The notes beneath the pieces were generated by a model. The model was not told where the DNA came from and made no database searches. It saw only the letters and a program-made list of their open reading frames with translations. The position numbers were made by a program, and so were the translations under genes. This document shows, in pieces, positions 50,556 to 59,249 of a stretch of 64,000 bases of DNA. The stretch comes from Oscillospiraceae bacterium. Its GTDB lineage: Bacteria > Bacillota > Clostridia > Oscillospirales > Ruminococcaceae. The DNA is taken from assembly GCA_018110825.1 (NCBI GenBank), contig JAGBCL010000100.1, positions 124,001-188,000 of the forward strand, given 5' to 3'. Position 1 is the stretch's first letter; each line of letters begins with the position of its first letter.

Positions 50556-53195
50556 ATGGCAAAGGAAAAGAAAGCTCCCGTTGCAGAAGAAACAAAGGTT
50601 GACGCTGCTGCTATGATTAACACCCTCGTTGCTAACGCAAAAATCGCTCTTGAAGAATACATGAAGCTCGACCAGGAACAGGTTGACAAGATTACTGAGG
50701 CTATGGCTCTTGCTGGGCTTTCCGCTCAGATGGAACTTGCTAAGATGGCTGTTGAGGAAACTGGCAGAGGTATTTTCGAAGATAAGGTTACTAAGAACAT
50801 CTTCTCCACTGAATATATCTGGCACTCCATCAAGCACGAAAAGACTGTTGGCATTATTGAGGACAACGTTGACGAAAGCTATATGGAAATTGCTGAGCCT
50901 GTTGGTATTGTTTGCGGTGTTACACCTACAACAAACCCGACTTCCACAACAATGTTCAAGTCCATAATTTGTGCTAAGACAAGAAATCCTATTATTTTCG
51001 GTTTCCACCCATCTGCACAGGAATGCTCCAAGAAAGCTGCTATGATTGTTCGTGATGCTGCTGTCAAGGCAGGGGCACCTGAACACTGTGTACAGTGGAT
51101 TGAATATCCTTCCGTTGAAGCTACAGGTCTGCTTATGAACCACCCTGATGTTGCTACAATCCTTGCAACAGGTGGTCCGGGCATGGTTAAGGCTGCTTAC
51201 TCCGCAGGTAAGCCTGCTCTTGGTGTTGGCCCCGGTAACACACCTTGCTACATTGAAAAGTCCGCTAATCTCAAGCAGGCTGTTCATGACCTTATTCTTT
51301 CCAAGTCCTTTGACAATGGTATGATTTGTGCTTCCGAGCAGGCTGCAATCATTGATGATGAGGTTTATGATGAAGCAGTTGGCTTTATGAAATACCACGG
51401 CTGTTACTTTGCAAAGCCTGAAGAAGTTCAGAAAATTCAGGACGTTGTAATTGATGTAAAGAAGATGGCTGTTCAGCCTTGGGTTGTTGGTCAGTATCCT
51501 TGGCAGATTGCTGAAAAGGCCGGCATTACAATTCCTAAGGAAACTAAGGTACTCTGTGTTGAAATTCCTGACACAGACGCTGAAAAGTATCCTCTTGCTC
51601 TTGAAAAGCTCTCCCCTGTTCTTGCTGTTGTAAAGGCTCAGGACAGCGAGGAAGCGTTTGAAATGTGCGAAAGAATGCTCCTTCACGGTGCAGGTCACAC
51701 TGCTGTTGTTCACTCTTCTGACAATGGTATCATTGAAAGATACGGTGAGGTTATGAAGGCAAGCCGTATTGTAGTCAACTCCCCTGCTTCCTTCGGTGCT
51801 ATCGGTGATGTATACAACTCCATGGCTCCGTCCCTTACACTCGGTTGCGGTTCTTACGGTAAGAACTCTGTTTCTGAAAACGTTACTGCAAAGAACCTTG
51901 TAAACAGAAAGAAGGTTGCAAAGAGGAGAGTTAATATGCAGTGGTTTAAGGTTCCGGAAAAGATTTATTTTGAAGCAGGCTCTGTTCAGTACCTTGCAAA
52001 GATGCCTGAAATTCACAGAGCTATGATTGTTGCTGACCCAGGTATGGTACAGTTCGGTTATGTTGACAGAGTTATTTACCAGCTCAACAAGAATGCTAAT
52101 ATGCCTGTTATTGAAATTTTCAGCGACGTTGAGCCAGACCCAGACCTTACAACAGTAAGAAAGGGCGCTGCTCTTATGAACTCCTTCCAGCCTGACGTTG
52201 TTATCGCTCTCGGCGGCGGTTCTGCAATGGATGCTGCAAAGGCAATGTGGCTGTTCTACGAAAATCCTGATGCTGACTTCGTTGGCATGTCCCAGAAGTT
52301 CATGGATATCCGTAAGAGAGTTTACAAGTTCCCTAAGCTTGGCAAGAAGGCAAAGATGGTTGCTATTCCTACAACATCGGGTACAGGTTCCGAAGTTACT
52401 TCCTTTGCTGTAATTTCTGACCGTACAAAAAATATGAAGTACCCTCTCGCTGACTACGAGCTTACACCTGACGTGGCTATCGTTGACCCTGAGTTCGTTT
52501 ACACTGTTCCAAAGGCTTCTACAGCTTTCACAGGTCTTGACGTTCTCACACACGCTATTGAGGCTTACGTTTCTATCCTTGCCAATGACTTTACAGACGC
52601 ACTTGCTCTTCAGGCAATCAAGCTTGTATTCAAGTATCTCCCTGACTCCTATAAGACAGCTGACCCGACTGCAAGAGAGAAGATGCACAACGCTTCCTGT
52701 ATTGCAGGTATGGCATTCACAAACGCATTCCTCGGTATCAACCACTCCCTCGCTCACAAGCTTGGCGGTGAGTTCCACATTCCACACGGTCTTGCTAACG
52801 CTTACCTGCTCCCACACGTTATTGAGTACAACGGTGTAACAACACCTACAAAGTTCGCAGCTTGGCCAAAGTATGACCACTACGTTGCACCTGAGCGTTA
52901 CGCTGAAATTGCTAAGATGATGGGCTTTGCTCCACAGACTGCAACAAACGAAGAAGGCGTAAAGGCACTTGCTGACGCTGTAAGAAAGCTTATGACAGAG
53001 GTTGGTATTCCGCTTTCCATCAAGGAAGCTGGCGAAAAGGACGCTCGTTCCTACATTGACCCTGCAAAGTATGAGGGTGTACTTGAAACACTTGCTTACA
53101 GAGCATTTGATGACCAGTGCACAACTGCTAACCCAAGACTTCCAAGAATTGAAGAGCTTAAGGCACTTTATATGAAGGCATATTATGGTGCGTAA
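50556..53195 (+). CDS. adhE: Bifunctional acetaldehyde-CoA/alcohol dehydrogenase
   Basis: An 879-residue AdhE that reduces acetyl-CoA to acetaldehyde and then ethanol, re-oxidising two NADH. The N-terminal aldehyde dehydrogenase half (about 25-440) has GVTPTTNPTSTTMFKS, VGPGNTPCYIEKSA and the catalytic Cys in DNGMICASEQAAI. A linker near VAKRRVNMQWFKVPEKIYFE leads to the iron alcohol dehydrogenase half (about 470-870), with ALGGGSAMDAAKAMW, PTTSGTGSEVTSFAVI and metal-binding histidines in INHSLAHKLGGEFHIPHG. Length is normal. It starts at ATG 50556 after AAAGGAAGG. Two Rex boxes flank the proximal promoter, so expression should follow NADH. Together with PFL it balances fermentation. Confidence 0.97.
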   Translation: MAKEKKAPVAEETKVDAAAMINTLVANAKIALEEYMKLDQEQVDKITEAMALAGLSAQMELAKMAVEETGRGIFEDKVTKNIFSTEYIWHSIKHEKTVGIIEDNVDESYMEIAEPVGIVCGVTPTTNPTSTTMFKSIICAKTRNPIIFGFHPSAQECSKKAAMIVRDAAVKAGAPEHCVQWIEYPSVEATGLLMNHPDVATILATGGPGMVKAAYSAGKPALGVGPGNTPCYIEKSANLKQAVHDLILSKSFDNGMICASEQAAIIDDEVYDEAVGFMKYHGCYFAKPEEVQKIQDVVIDVKKMAVQPWVVGQYPWQIAEKAGITIPKETKVLCVEIPDTDAEKYPLALEKLSPVLAVVKAQDSEEAFEMCERMLLHGAGHTAVVHSSDNGIIERYGEVMKASRIVVNSPASFGAIGDVYNSMAPSLTLGCGSYGKNSVSENVTAKNLVNRKKVAKRRVNMQWFKVPEKIYFEAGSVQYLAKMPEIHRAMIVADPGMVQFGYVDRVIYQLNKNANMPVIEIFSDVEPDPDLTTVRKGAALMNSFQPDVVIALGGGSAMDAAKAMWLFYENPDADFVGMSQKFMDIRKRVYKFPKLGKKAKMVAIPTTSGTGSEVTSFAVISDRTKNMKYPLADYELTPDVAIVDPEFVYTVPKASTAFTGLDVLTHAIEAYVSILANDFTDALALQAIKLVFKYLPDSYKTADPTAREKMHNASCIAGMAFTNAFLGINHSLAHKLGGEFHIPHGLANAYLLPHVIEYNGVTTPTKFAAWPKYDHYVAPERYAEIAKMMGFAPQTATNEEGVKALADAVRKLMTEVGIPLSIKEAGEKDARSYIDPAKYEGVLETLAYRAFDDQCTTANPRLPRIEELKALYMKAYYGA

Positions 53196-53217
53196 GAAAT
53201 AAATAACCAGTTATTAC

Positions 53218-53251
53218 AAATCCGCTTCCGATTTTGGTTGGAAGCGGATTT
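53218..53251 (+). terminator. Terminator after adhE
   Basis: AAATCCGCTTCC and GGAAGCGGATTT form a perfect 12-bp stem with a 10-nt loop. The T run is short. Confidence 0.8.
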
Positions 53252-53252
53252 G

Positions 53253-53281
53253 TTGACTTTTGTAGGGTGTAGTGATATAAT
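53253..53281 (+). promoter_or_regulatory. Promoter of the HD hydrolase gene
   Basis: TTGACT (53253-53258), 17 bp, TATAAT (53276-53281). Confidence 0.82.
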
Positions 53282-53315
53282 TTTATATTATAAATTCTGA
53301 TTGGAGAAATACTCG

Positions 53316-53771
53316 GTGAATAGAATTGAACAAGTCAGAAAAACAGTTGATAACATTTTATTGAATATGACAGACAATGAAGAAAGAAGATGTGCATATA
53401 TACATTTATATGGTGTTTCTCAAGCTTGTGCTCTCATTGCTCAAAAACGTAAAATAAATGTTGAACTGGCTGTTATAGCTGGTATGTTACATGATATTTC
53501 TTCTTATGCAACAATGGACTCAAATGACCACGCACATAAAAGTTCCGTAATGGCAAGGGATATTTTAAAATCGCTTGATTTGTTTTCTGAAAATGAAATA
53601 TATTTAATTAGTGTGGCAATTTACAATCATAGCGATAAATCAACTGTACATAACGAATTAGACGAGCTTTTGAAGGATGCTGATGTAATGCAGCATATTT
53701 TGTATAATCCGCTTTTTGAAATAAAGCCAAAAGAACAGCAACGTTTCAATAATTTGGTTAATGAATTTTAG
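53316..53771 (+). CDS. HD-domain hydrolase
   Basis: A 151-residue HD phosphohydrolase. The HD motif is in VIAGMLHDISSYA, with an upstream His in ACALIAQKR context (weak) and downstream HAHKSS and a late Asp in LLKDADVMQHILYN. The family hydrolyses phosphate esters or nucleotides; the substrate is unknown. I chose the GTG at 53316 (GGAG 9 bases upstream), since the in-frame TTG at 53301 overlaps that site. A more AT-rich codon use than the neighbours is noticeable. It is followed 26 bases later by a GNAT gene. Confidence 0.82.
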   Translation: MNRIEQVRKTVDNILLNMTDNEERRCAYIHLYGVSQACALIAQKRKINVELAVIAGMLHDISSYATMDSNDHAHKSSVMARDILKSLDLFSENEIYLISVAIYNHSDKSTVHNELDELLKDADVMQHILYNPLFEIKPKEQQRFNNLVNEF

Positions 53772-53797
53772 TTGAATATATAGAAAGGCTGAACATT

Positions 53798-54232
53798 ATG
53801 GAGTTTATAATACGTGAACTTATGCTAAATGACAGCGATGGTATTTACCGACTTAACACAGATGAAATGGGATATGAATTTTCACTTGACGAAACAAAGG
53901 AAAAGCTGTTGAAGCTAATCAACAGCGACTCTGACAAAATTTTTGTTGCTGTAATCGGTGATGAAGTTATTGGATATGTTCACGCTAATGATTATGATTT
54001 AATTTATGCTCCGCATATGAAAAATATTATGGGGATTGCTGTTGCTGAAAAATACAAGAGAAACGGTGTCGGCAAGGCTTTGCTTTCAGAAGTTGAAATG
54101 TGGGCTAAAGAAACAAATGCAAAGGGCATACGCTTGGTTTCGGGTGCGACTCGGACAGGTGCTCACAAGTTTTATCACAACTGCGGTTATGACGGTGACA
54201 AGGCTCAAATTAATATGAGCAAAATGTTTTAA
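53798..54232 (+). CDS. GNAT acetyltransferase
   Basis: A 144-residue single GNAT domain. The acetyl-CoA motif is IAVAEKYKRNGVGKALLSEV, followed by GIRLVSGATRTGAHKFYHNC and a GY ending typical of small YhbS/PaiA-like GNATs. The acceptor is unknown. It starts at ATG 53798 after AGAAAGG. Probably co-transcribed with the HD hydrolase. A hairpin follows. Confidence 0.88.
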   Translation: MEFIIRELMLNDSDGIYRLNTDEMGYEFSLDETKEKLLKLINSDSDKIFVAVIGDEVIGYVHANDYDLIYAPHMKNIMGIAVAEKYKRNGVGKALLSEVEMWAKETNAKGIRLVSGATRTGAHKFYHNCGYDGDKAQINMSKMF

Positions 54233-54242
54233 TAGAAGATTT

Positions 54243-54270
54243 AACCCGTGAGGAATTGACTTCACGGGTT
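54243..54270 (+). terminator. Hairpin after the GNAT gene
   Basis: AACCCGTGA and TCACGGGTT arms; a weak T-rich stretch follows (GCGTTATTTT). Confidence 0.65.
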
Positions 54271-54290
54271 GCGTTATTTTAATGAAATTA

Positions 54291-54320
54291 TTGACCTATA
54301 TCAATATTGTGTGGTATAAT
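54291..54320 (+). promoter_or_regulatory. Promoter of the phosphatase-Nudix-GTPase operon
   Basis: TTGACC (54291-54296), 18 bp, TATAAT (54315-54320). Confidence 0.75.
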
Positions 54321-54349
54321 TTTTATATATGTACTTATGGAGGTACGCT

Positions 54350-54925
54350 ATGACCACGATTTATTTTGTACGGCACGCTAAGCCTGATAAAACTATACAC
54401 GATGACCGCACGCGTCCTCTTACTGCGGAGGGGCTTGCTGACTCGGAAAGGGTTACGGAATTGCTGAAGGACAGGGGTATTGACCTGCTTATGTCCAGTC
54501 CGTACAAGCGGAGTATGGACACAATCGGCGGACTTGCTGAGGTGCTTGGAATGGAGATTGTTACAGATTATGATTTCCGTGAGCGTGAGGCTGGCGGCTG
54601 GCACGGTGACAATTTTCTGCAATACATTGAGGCACAATGGGCGGACTTCAACTATCATATTATGGACGGTGAATGTCTTGCTTCGGTGCAGGAGCGGAAT
54701 ATCCGTGCGCTGAAAAAGGTGCTTACTGAACACGATGGAAAGACGGTTGTTATCGGTACGCACGGCACGGCTTTAAGCACAATTATCAATTTTTACAAGC
54801 CTGAATATAATTTTAACAGCTTTATGCGGATACTGAATTTTATGCCGTATGTGGTGAAGATGGAGTTTGATGGAGAGGTGTTTCTTAGTATGAGCGAGGA
54901 GCTTATTGTGGAGAAGGTTTGGTAA
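54350..54925 (+). CDS. Histidine phosphatase family protein
   Basis: A 191-residue phosphoglycerate-mutase-like phosphatase. The phosphohistidine motif is IYFVRHAKPDKT (RHxKP variant); a second Arg is in SSPYKRSMDTI, and the late His is in VVIGTHGTALSTII. These enzymes dephosphorylate sugars, nucleotides or cofactors. I chose the ATG at 54350 with GGAGG 6 bases upstream. It is first of four close genes (gaps 2, 4 and 19 bases) ending in the GTPase-nuclease fusion. Confidence 0.88.
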   Translation: MTTIYFVRHAKPDKTIHDDRTRPLTAEGLADSERVTELLKDRGIDLLMSSPYKRSMDTIGGLAEVLGMEIVTDYDFREREAGGWHGDNFLQYIEAQWADFNYHIMDGECLASVQERNIRALKKVLTEHDGKTVVIGTHGTALSTIINFYKPEYNFNSFMRILNFMPYVVKMEFDGEVFLSMSEELIVEKVW

Positions 54926-54927
54926 TT

Positions 54928-55482
54928 ATGGACAGAAACAAATTAGTAGACACTTTGCACAAAATGTCAGTTTCGAAAAGCTGTGCAAACTTTTATTTCA
55001 GCTTTGACACGAACTTCTACAATCTTATTCCGTTAAAGGTCAGCGATAAGCTTATGCTTGCTGCACATGATGATGATTTTCTCATTGACGGATATAAAAT
55101 CACACGTCTGAAACACATTGAAAAGATTGCTGACAAAGGCGGAAAATACAACGAAATTCTTGCCTTGAAAGGAATTAACAAAGGTATTGATGTACCTGAA
55201 ATAAACATTGAAAATATGCGGTCAGTATGCAAACATTTTCTTGATAAACAACAATATATTTCACTTGAATTTGAGAGCAAAAATTATAAATGGAATTTTG
55301 CAATCGGTAAGATTATAAAGCTCACTGACAAGCACATTCATTTTGCACATTTTGACAGTATGGGTAACTGGAAAAAGAAGTTACTGAAAATAAGATATTC
55401 TGATATTTTCATTATTCATTTCTGTGACAGGTACACAGAAACATTTTCAAAGCACGTTACACCACTTGAAGCAAAGGAGTAA
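54928..55482 (+). CDS. Hypothetical protein
   Basis: A 184-residue soluble protein, start ATG 54928 two bases after the phosphatase stop (GAGAAGG upstream). No signal or membrane segment. The N-terminal half has a KLMLAAHDDDFLIDGYKITR stretch and the C-terminal half HIHFAHFDSMGNWKK, suggesting a small beta-barrel-like fold in which a residue pair repeats, but I recognise no family. Codon use is more AT-rich than in the flanking genes of the same operon. Function unknown. Confidence 0.7.
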   Translation: MDRNKLVDTLHKMSVSKSCANFYFSFDTNFYNLIPLKVSDKLMLAAHDDDFLIDGYKITRLKHIEKIADKGGKYNEILALKGINKGIDVPEINIENMRSVCKHFLDKQQYISLEFESKNYKWNFAIGKIIKLTDKHIHFAHFDSMGNWKKKLLKIRYSDIFIIHFCDRYTETFSKHVTPLEAKE

Positions 55483-55486
55483 TTCT

Positions 55487-55978
55487 ATGCCTGAGATTTG
55501 GGATTTATATGATAAGAACAAGCAGAAAACGGGTGGAGTTATTGAGCGTGAACGGGTGCACGAAATTCCGGAGGGGCTTTATCATCTTGCGGTTGATATC
55601 TGGGTCAAGACTTCTGACGGGCGGTATCTTATCACGCAGAGAAGTGAAAAGAAGCCGACTTATCCGCTTTACTGGGAATGTACTGGCGGTGCGGTTGTAA
55701 GTGGTGAAGAAAGCATTGACGGTGCTGTTCGTGAACTTGTGGAGGAAACGGGTATTCGTGCTGAAAAGGCTGATTTGAAGCTTGTGAACACGGTTGTTTA
55801 CTCAAATTATATCATGGACGTTTATCTTTATGAGCGTGATGTGGATATGTCCGAGGTGGTTTTGCAGGAGGATGAGGTTTGCGGTGCGAAGCTTGCGACG
55901 GAGGCTGAAATTCTTGCTATGATTGAAAATAATGAGTTTGTGGAGCGTGTATGGAAGCGCTTTGCAGAGGTAAAATAA
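55487..55978 (+). CDS. Nudix hydrolase (IPP-isomerase-like subgroup)
   Basis: A 163-residue Nudix protein. It begins MPEIWDLYDKNKQKTG and has RERVHEIPEGLYHLAVDIWV, typical of the subgroup related to isopentenyl-diphosphate isomerase. The Nudix box reads GGAVVSGEESIDGAVRELVE followed by ETG. The substrate is unknown. I chose the ATG at 55487 because AAAGGAG precedes it. It is the third gene of the operon, 19 bases before the GTPase-nuclease gene. Confidence 0.9.
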   Translation: MPEIWDLYDKNKQKTGGVIERERVHEIPEGLYHLAVDIWVKTSDGRYLITQRSEKKPTYPLYWECTGGAVVSGEESIDGAVRELVEETGIRAEKADLKLVNTVVYSNYIMDVYLYERDVDMSEVVLQEDEVCGAKLATEAEILAMIENNEFVERVWKRFAEVK

Positions 55979-55997
55979 ACAGGATTGGAACGATAGA

Positions 55998-58535
55998 ATG
56001 AAACGATTGGTAATCGGTATGATAGCCCACGTTGACTCGGGCAAGACTACGCTTTCGGAAGCTATGCTTTACTCGGCGGGCGAAATCCGCAAGCTTGGCA
56101 GGGTTGACCACGGTGACGCTTTTCTTGACACGCACTCAATTGAACGAAGCCGTGGTATTACGGTTTTCTCAAAGCAGGCTGTTATGCGTTACGGTGACTG
56201 CGACATAACTTTGCTTGACACACCTGGGCACGCTGATTTTTCTGCTGAAACGGAACGTGCTTTGCAGGCACTTGATTATGCGGTGCTTGTTATCAGCGGT
56301 ACGGACGGCGTACAGAGTCACACGGAAACGCTGTGGCGCTTGCTGACGAGGTACAGGATACCTGCGTTTATTTTTGTGAACAAGATGGATATTTCCTCCT
56401 ATGAGCCGTCGGTGCTTATGGGTGGTTTATGCAATCGTTTGGACAGCGGTTGCATTGACTTTTCGGCAATCCGTGACCGTGACGCTTTTTATGAAGAAGT
56501 AGCGATGTGCGATGAAAAGCTTATGGAGGAATATCTTGAAAGCGGTGAGGTTTCCCCTGAAAGCTTACGCAGGGCAATTTATGAACGAAAGATATTTCCC
56601 TGCTTTTTCGGCTCGGCACTGAAAATGAGCGGCATTGAGGAATTTCTCAAGGGCTTGGATTTTTACGCTGTGCAAAAGGATTACCCTGCTGAATTCGGTG
56701 CGAGGGTGTTCAAGATTACCGAAGAACAGAATGTGCGTCTTACTCATATAAAAATAACTGGCGGAAGTCTGAAGGTACGCTCGGTTATTGGCGAGGAAAA
56801 GATAAATCAGATACGTATTTATTCGGGCACAAAATTTCAGGCTGTTGACGAAGTATATGCAGGTGCGGTCTGTGCAGTGACGGGACTTGCTCACAGCTAT
56901 TCGGGGCAGGGGTTGGGTGCTGAAAGTAACGCTGACACTCCCCTGCTTGAGCCTGTTCTTACCTACAAGCTTATTCTGCCGCCGAAAACCGATTTACACA
57001 CGGCACTTACGCAAATGAGAAAACTTGAAGAAGAAGACCCGCAGCTTCACGTTGTATGGAATGAACAGGCACAGGAAATTCACGTTCAGCTTATGGGTGA
57101 AATTCAGCTGGAAATTCTGAAAACTGTTATTGCTGAACGTTTCGGCTATGAGGCGGAATTCGGAACGGGAAGCATTGTTTACAAGGAAACAATTTCTGAC
57201 ACGGTTGAGGGTATTGGACACTATGAGCCTTTGCGCCATTATGCGGAGGTACACCTTTTACTTGAACCTGCGGAAAGGGGCAGCGGTTTGCATTTTGCAA
57301 GCGATTGTCACGTTGACGACCTTGACCGAAACTGGCAGAGATTGATTCTTACACATCTTGAAGAAAAAACACACGTTGGCGTGCTGACCGGCTCGCCTAT
57401 TACGGATATGAAAATCACGCTTATTTCGGGACGTGCACACCTGAAACACACAGAGGGCGGTGACTTCCGTCAGGCGACTTACCGTGCTGTACGGCAAGGG
57501 TTACGCTCGGCAAAAAGCGTACTTTTAGAGCCTTGGTACAACTTTACGCTGGAAATTCCGTCCGAGTCGGTTGGACGTGCTTTATCCGATATGCAGAGGC
57601 TCTCTGCGGAATTTGAGCCGCCTGAAACACTGGGTGAAACGGCCGTTATAACGGGAAGTGCACCTGTTTCGGAGATGCAGAATTATCGTAGTGAGGTTAT
57701 AAGCTACACCCATGGTAAGGGTCGGTTGAGCCTTATTTTGAAAGGCTATTTTCCTTGCCACAATGCTGAAAAGGTTATTGAAGAAATCGGGTACGATTGC
57801 GACAGCGACCTTGAAAATACTGCGGACAGTGTGTTCTGCTCACACGGTGCGGGATTTGTTGTGAAGTGGGATGAAGTTCCGTCACACGCTCACATAAGCG
57901 GACGAAAGGAACGTAATGAAAATGCTGACGAGGAAATTACTGTTCAACAGGTAAGCAGTTACCGTGCGAGGATTGCCGAAGATAAAGAGCTTATGGAAAT
58001 TTTTGAGCGCACCTACGGCAAGATAAAGCGTGATGAACATCACGCTCTGCACACGGAAAAGCACGTACCCCAACAGAAACCACACAAGACCAAGCCTCTT
58101 CCTACGGGTCCTGAATATCTGCTTGTTGACGGGTACAATATTATTTTTGCGTGGGAGGACTTGAACAAGCTTGCAAAGGAAAATCTTGACCTTGCGAGAA
58201 CTACGCTGATAAACCGTTTATGCAATTATCAGGGATTCAGGCAGAACAATGTTATTGTTGTTTTTGATGCGTACAGGGTTTCTGGCCATCATCGTGAGGT
58301 TGAACAGCATCACAATGTAAGCGTTGTTTACACGAAGGAATCGGAAACGGCTGACTCTTACATTGAAAAGGTTACGCACGAACTCAGCAAATCACATCGT
58401 GTTCGGGTTGCGACTTCTGACGGAACGGAGCAGATTATCATTCTCGGTAACGGTGCGTTCCGTGTTTCTGCGGCAGAATTCGAGGACGAGGTCAAACGTG
58501 TTGAATCGGCTATAAGGGAGATTATAGGCGGATAA
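55998..58535 (+). CDS. Tet(M)/EF-G-like translational GTPase fused to a YacP/Rae1-like NYN nuclease domain
   Basis: 845 residues. Residues 1-650 are a ribosome-protection-type GTPase: G1 AHVDSGKT (10-17), G2 RSRGIT, G3 DTPGH (74-78), G4 NKMD (128-131), then EF-G-like domains II-V. A charged, His/Lys-rich linker (about 650-703) joins a NYN domain (about 704-845) with acidic residues in LLVDGYNIIFAW, VVFDAYRV, TADSYIEK and ATSDGTEQ, the set expected for a metal-dependent RNase. B. subtilis Rae1/YacP is a ribosome A-site endonuclease; Tet(M) proteins also bind the A-site region. Likely role: GTP-driven recruitment of a nuclease to stalled or drug-bound ribosomes. Not evidence of tetracycline resistance as such. 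Confidence 0.9.
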   Translation: MKRLVIGMIAHVDSGKTTLSEAMLYSAGEIRKLGRVDHGDAFLDTHSIERSRGITVFSKQAVMRYGDCDITLLDTPGHADFSAETERALQALDYAVLVISGTDGVQSHTETLWRLLTRYRIPAFIFVNKMDISSYEPSVLMGGLCNRLDSGCIDFSAIRDRDAFYEEVAMCDEKLMEEYLESGEVSPESLRRAIYERKIFPCFFGSALKMSGIEEFLKGLDFYAVQKDYPAEFGARVFKITEEQNVRLTHIKITGGSLKVRSVIGEEKINQIRIYSGTKFQAVDEVYAGAVCAVTGLAHSYSGQGLGAESNADTPLLEPVLTYKLILPPKTDLHTALTQMRKLEEEDPQLHVVWNEQAQEIHVQLMGEIQLEILKTVIAERFGYEAEFGTGSIVYKETISDTVEGIGHYEPLRHYAEVHLLLEPAERGSGLHFASDCHVDDLDRNWQRLILTHLEEKTHVGVLTGSPITDMKITLISGRAHLKHTEGGDFRQATYRAVRQGLRSAKSVLLEPWYNFTLEIPSESVGRALSDMQRLSAEFEPPETLGETAVITGSAPVSEMQNYRSEVISYTHGKGRLSLILKGYFPCHNAEKVIEEIGYDCDSDLENTADSVFCSHGAGFVVKWDEVPSHAHISGRKERNENADEEITVQQVSSYRARIAEDKELMEIFERTYGKIKRDEHHALHTEKHVPQQKPHKTKPLPTGPEYLLVDGYNIIFAWEDLNKLAKENLDLARTTLINRLCNYQGFRQNNVIVVFDAYRVSGHHREVEQHHNVSVVYTKESETADSYIEKVTHELSKSHRVRVATSDGTEQIIILGNGAFRVSAAEFEDEVKRVESAIREIIGG

Positions 58536-58620
58536 GAAAGCTACTTTGATTAATTCACCTAAAAATAAAACAGGGTACTCCAAAAGGCGACCACCCATAC
58601 AGAAGTATTTAATATGTACC

Positions 58621-58655
58621 GAAAGGTTGTGTAGGAAAATCCTACGCAGCCTTTC
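58621..58655 (+). terminator. Terminator after the GTPase-nuclease gene
   Basis: GAAAGGTTGTGTAGG and CCTACGCAGCCTTTC form a 15-bp stem with two G-T pairs, then TCTTTTT. It overlaps the end of the recombinase remnant on the other strand. Confidence 0.82.
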
Positions 58656-59133
58656 TCTTTTTGTCGTAAACCACACTGTCAGCAGTAACCGTTGCGGTCA
58701 TAACATTGAAACGGAAGCAGATGTCAATCTGCTGTGTTCTGTGTCCGCTAGACTTGTCGGGTGCGTATACGACAATCTTTTCAATGAATTCGTGCATAAT
58801 TTCAGGAGTGAGCTTCGGGATTTCAGAATACTTGCGTACAATTCCGATAAACTGTGCCGTGTCAGCATTCTTTTGCTCCCTTGCTTCAATAAACTGAGAT
58901 AATTCGGGAATAATCTGTCGAAGCTCCTTCTGCTCGGCTTCGTAATTCTTCGACATCATCTCAAAGCGCTTATCAGAAATCTTACCAGAAACATTATCTT
59001 CGTAAAGCCCTGTAAACAGCTTGTCCAGTTCCAAAACTCGCTTTTCCGATTGAGCAAGCCTTTTCTTTGCAGCTTTCATCTCGGCAGATTGCTTGAGAGG
59101 TTTTGTATCATATTGAAGATACTTGCGTTCCAC
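58642..59133 (-). pseudogene. Serine recombinase C-terminal remnant
   Basis: About 163 residues matching only the C-terminal third of large serine recombinases of the TnpX/Tn4451 type: a coiled-coil stretch (LAQSEKRVLELDKLFTGLYE, SGKISDKRFEMMSKNYEAEQ) and the DUF4368-like end (VYAPDKSSGHRTQQIDICF). The catalytic N-terminal domain with the serine and the recombinase zinc region are absent. Upstream (59134-59215) the sequence changes to a fragment without a matching frame. This is the decayed end of a former mobile element, with no visible partner end. Confidence 0.8.
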
Positions 59134-59215
59134 CCCGACGGAGTTAAGCCTACCTCTGCCGCAATTTCTCCCGTTGCCGCATTGGCGTCGTCGAATATGC
59201 CGCCCGAAAAGTAAA

Positions 59216-59234
59216 GGGACGGATTAACCGTCCC
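59216..59234 (-). terminator. Terminator after the sensor kinase gene
   Basis: GGGACGG and CCGTCCC arms with a 5-nt loop. The minus strand continues with TTTACTTTT. Confidence 0.75.
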
Positions 59235-59249
59235 CATTAAAGTGATAAT

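Noticed and set aside
50499..52880. A 793-codon open frame antisense to adhE
   Set aside because: It lies entirely opposite a fully convincing AdhE, encodes a Cys/Ser/Asn-rich product without domains, and arises from the biased codon use of the real gene. Similar antisense frames occur opposite acn, icd, tyrS and pncB.
55998..58535. Calling the GTPase a tetracycline-resistance gene
   Set aside because: The similarity is at family level, the protein has an extra nuclease domain and an unusual linker, and it sits in a housekeeping-like operon, so resistance cannot be claimed.
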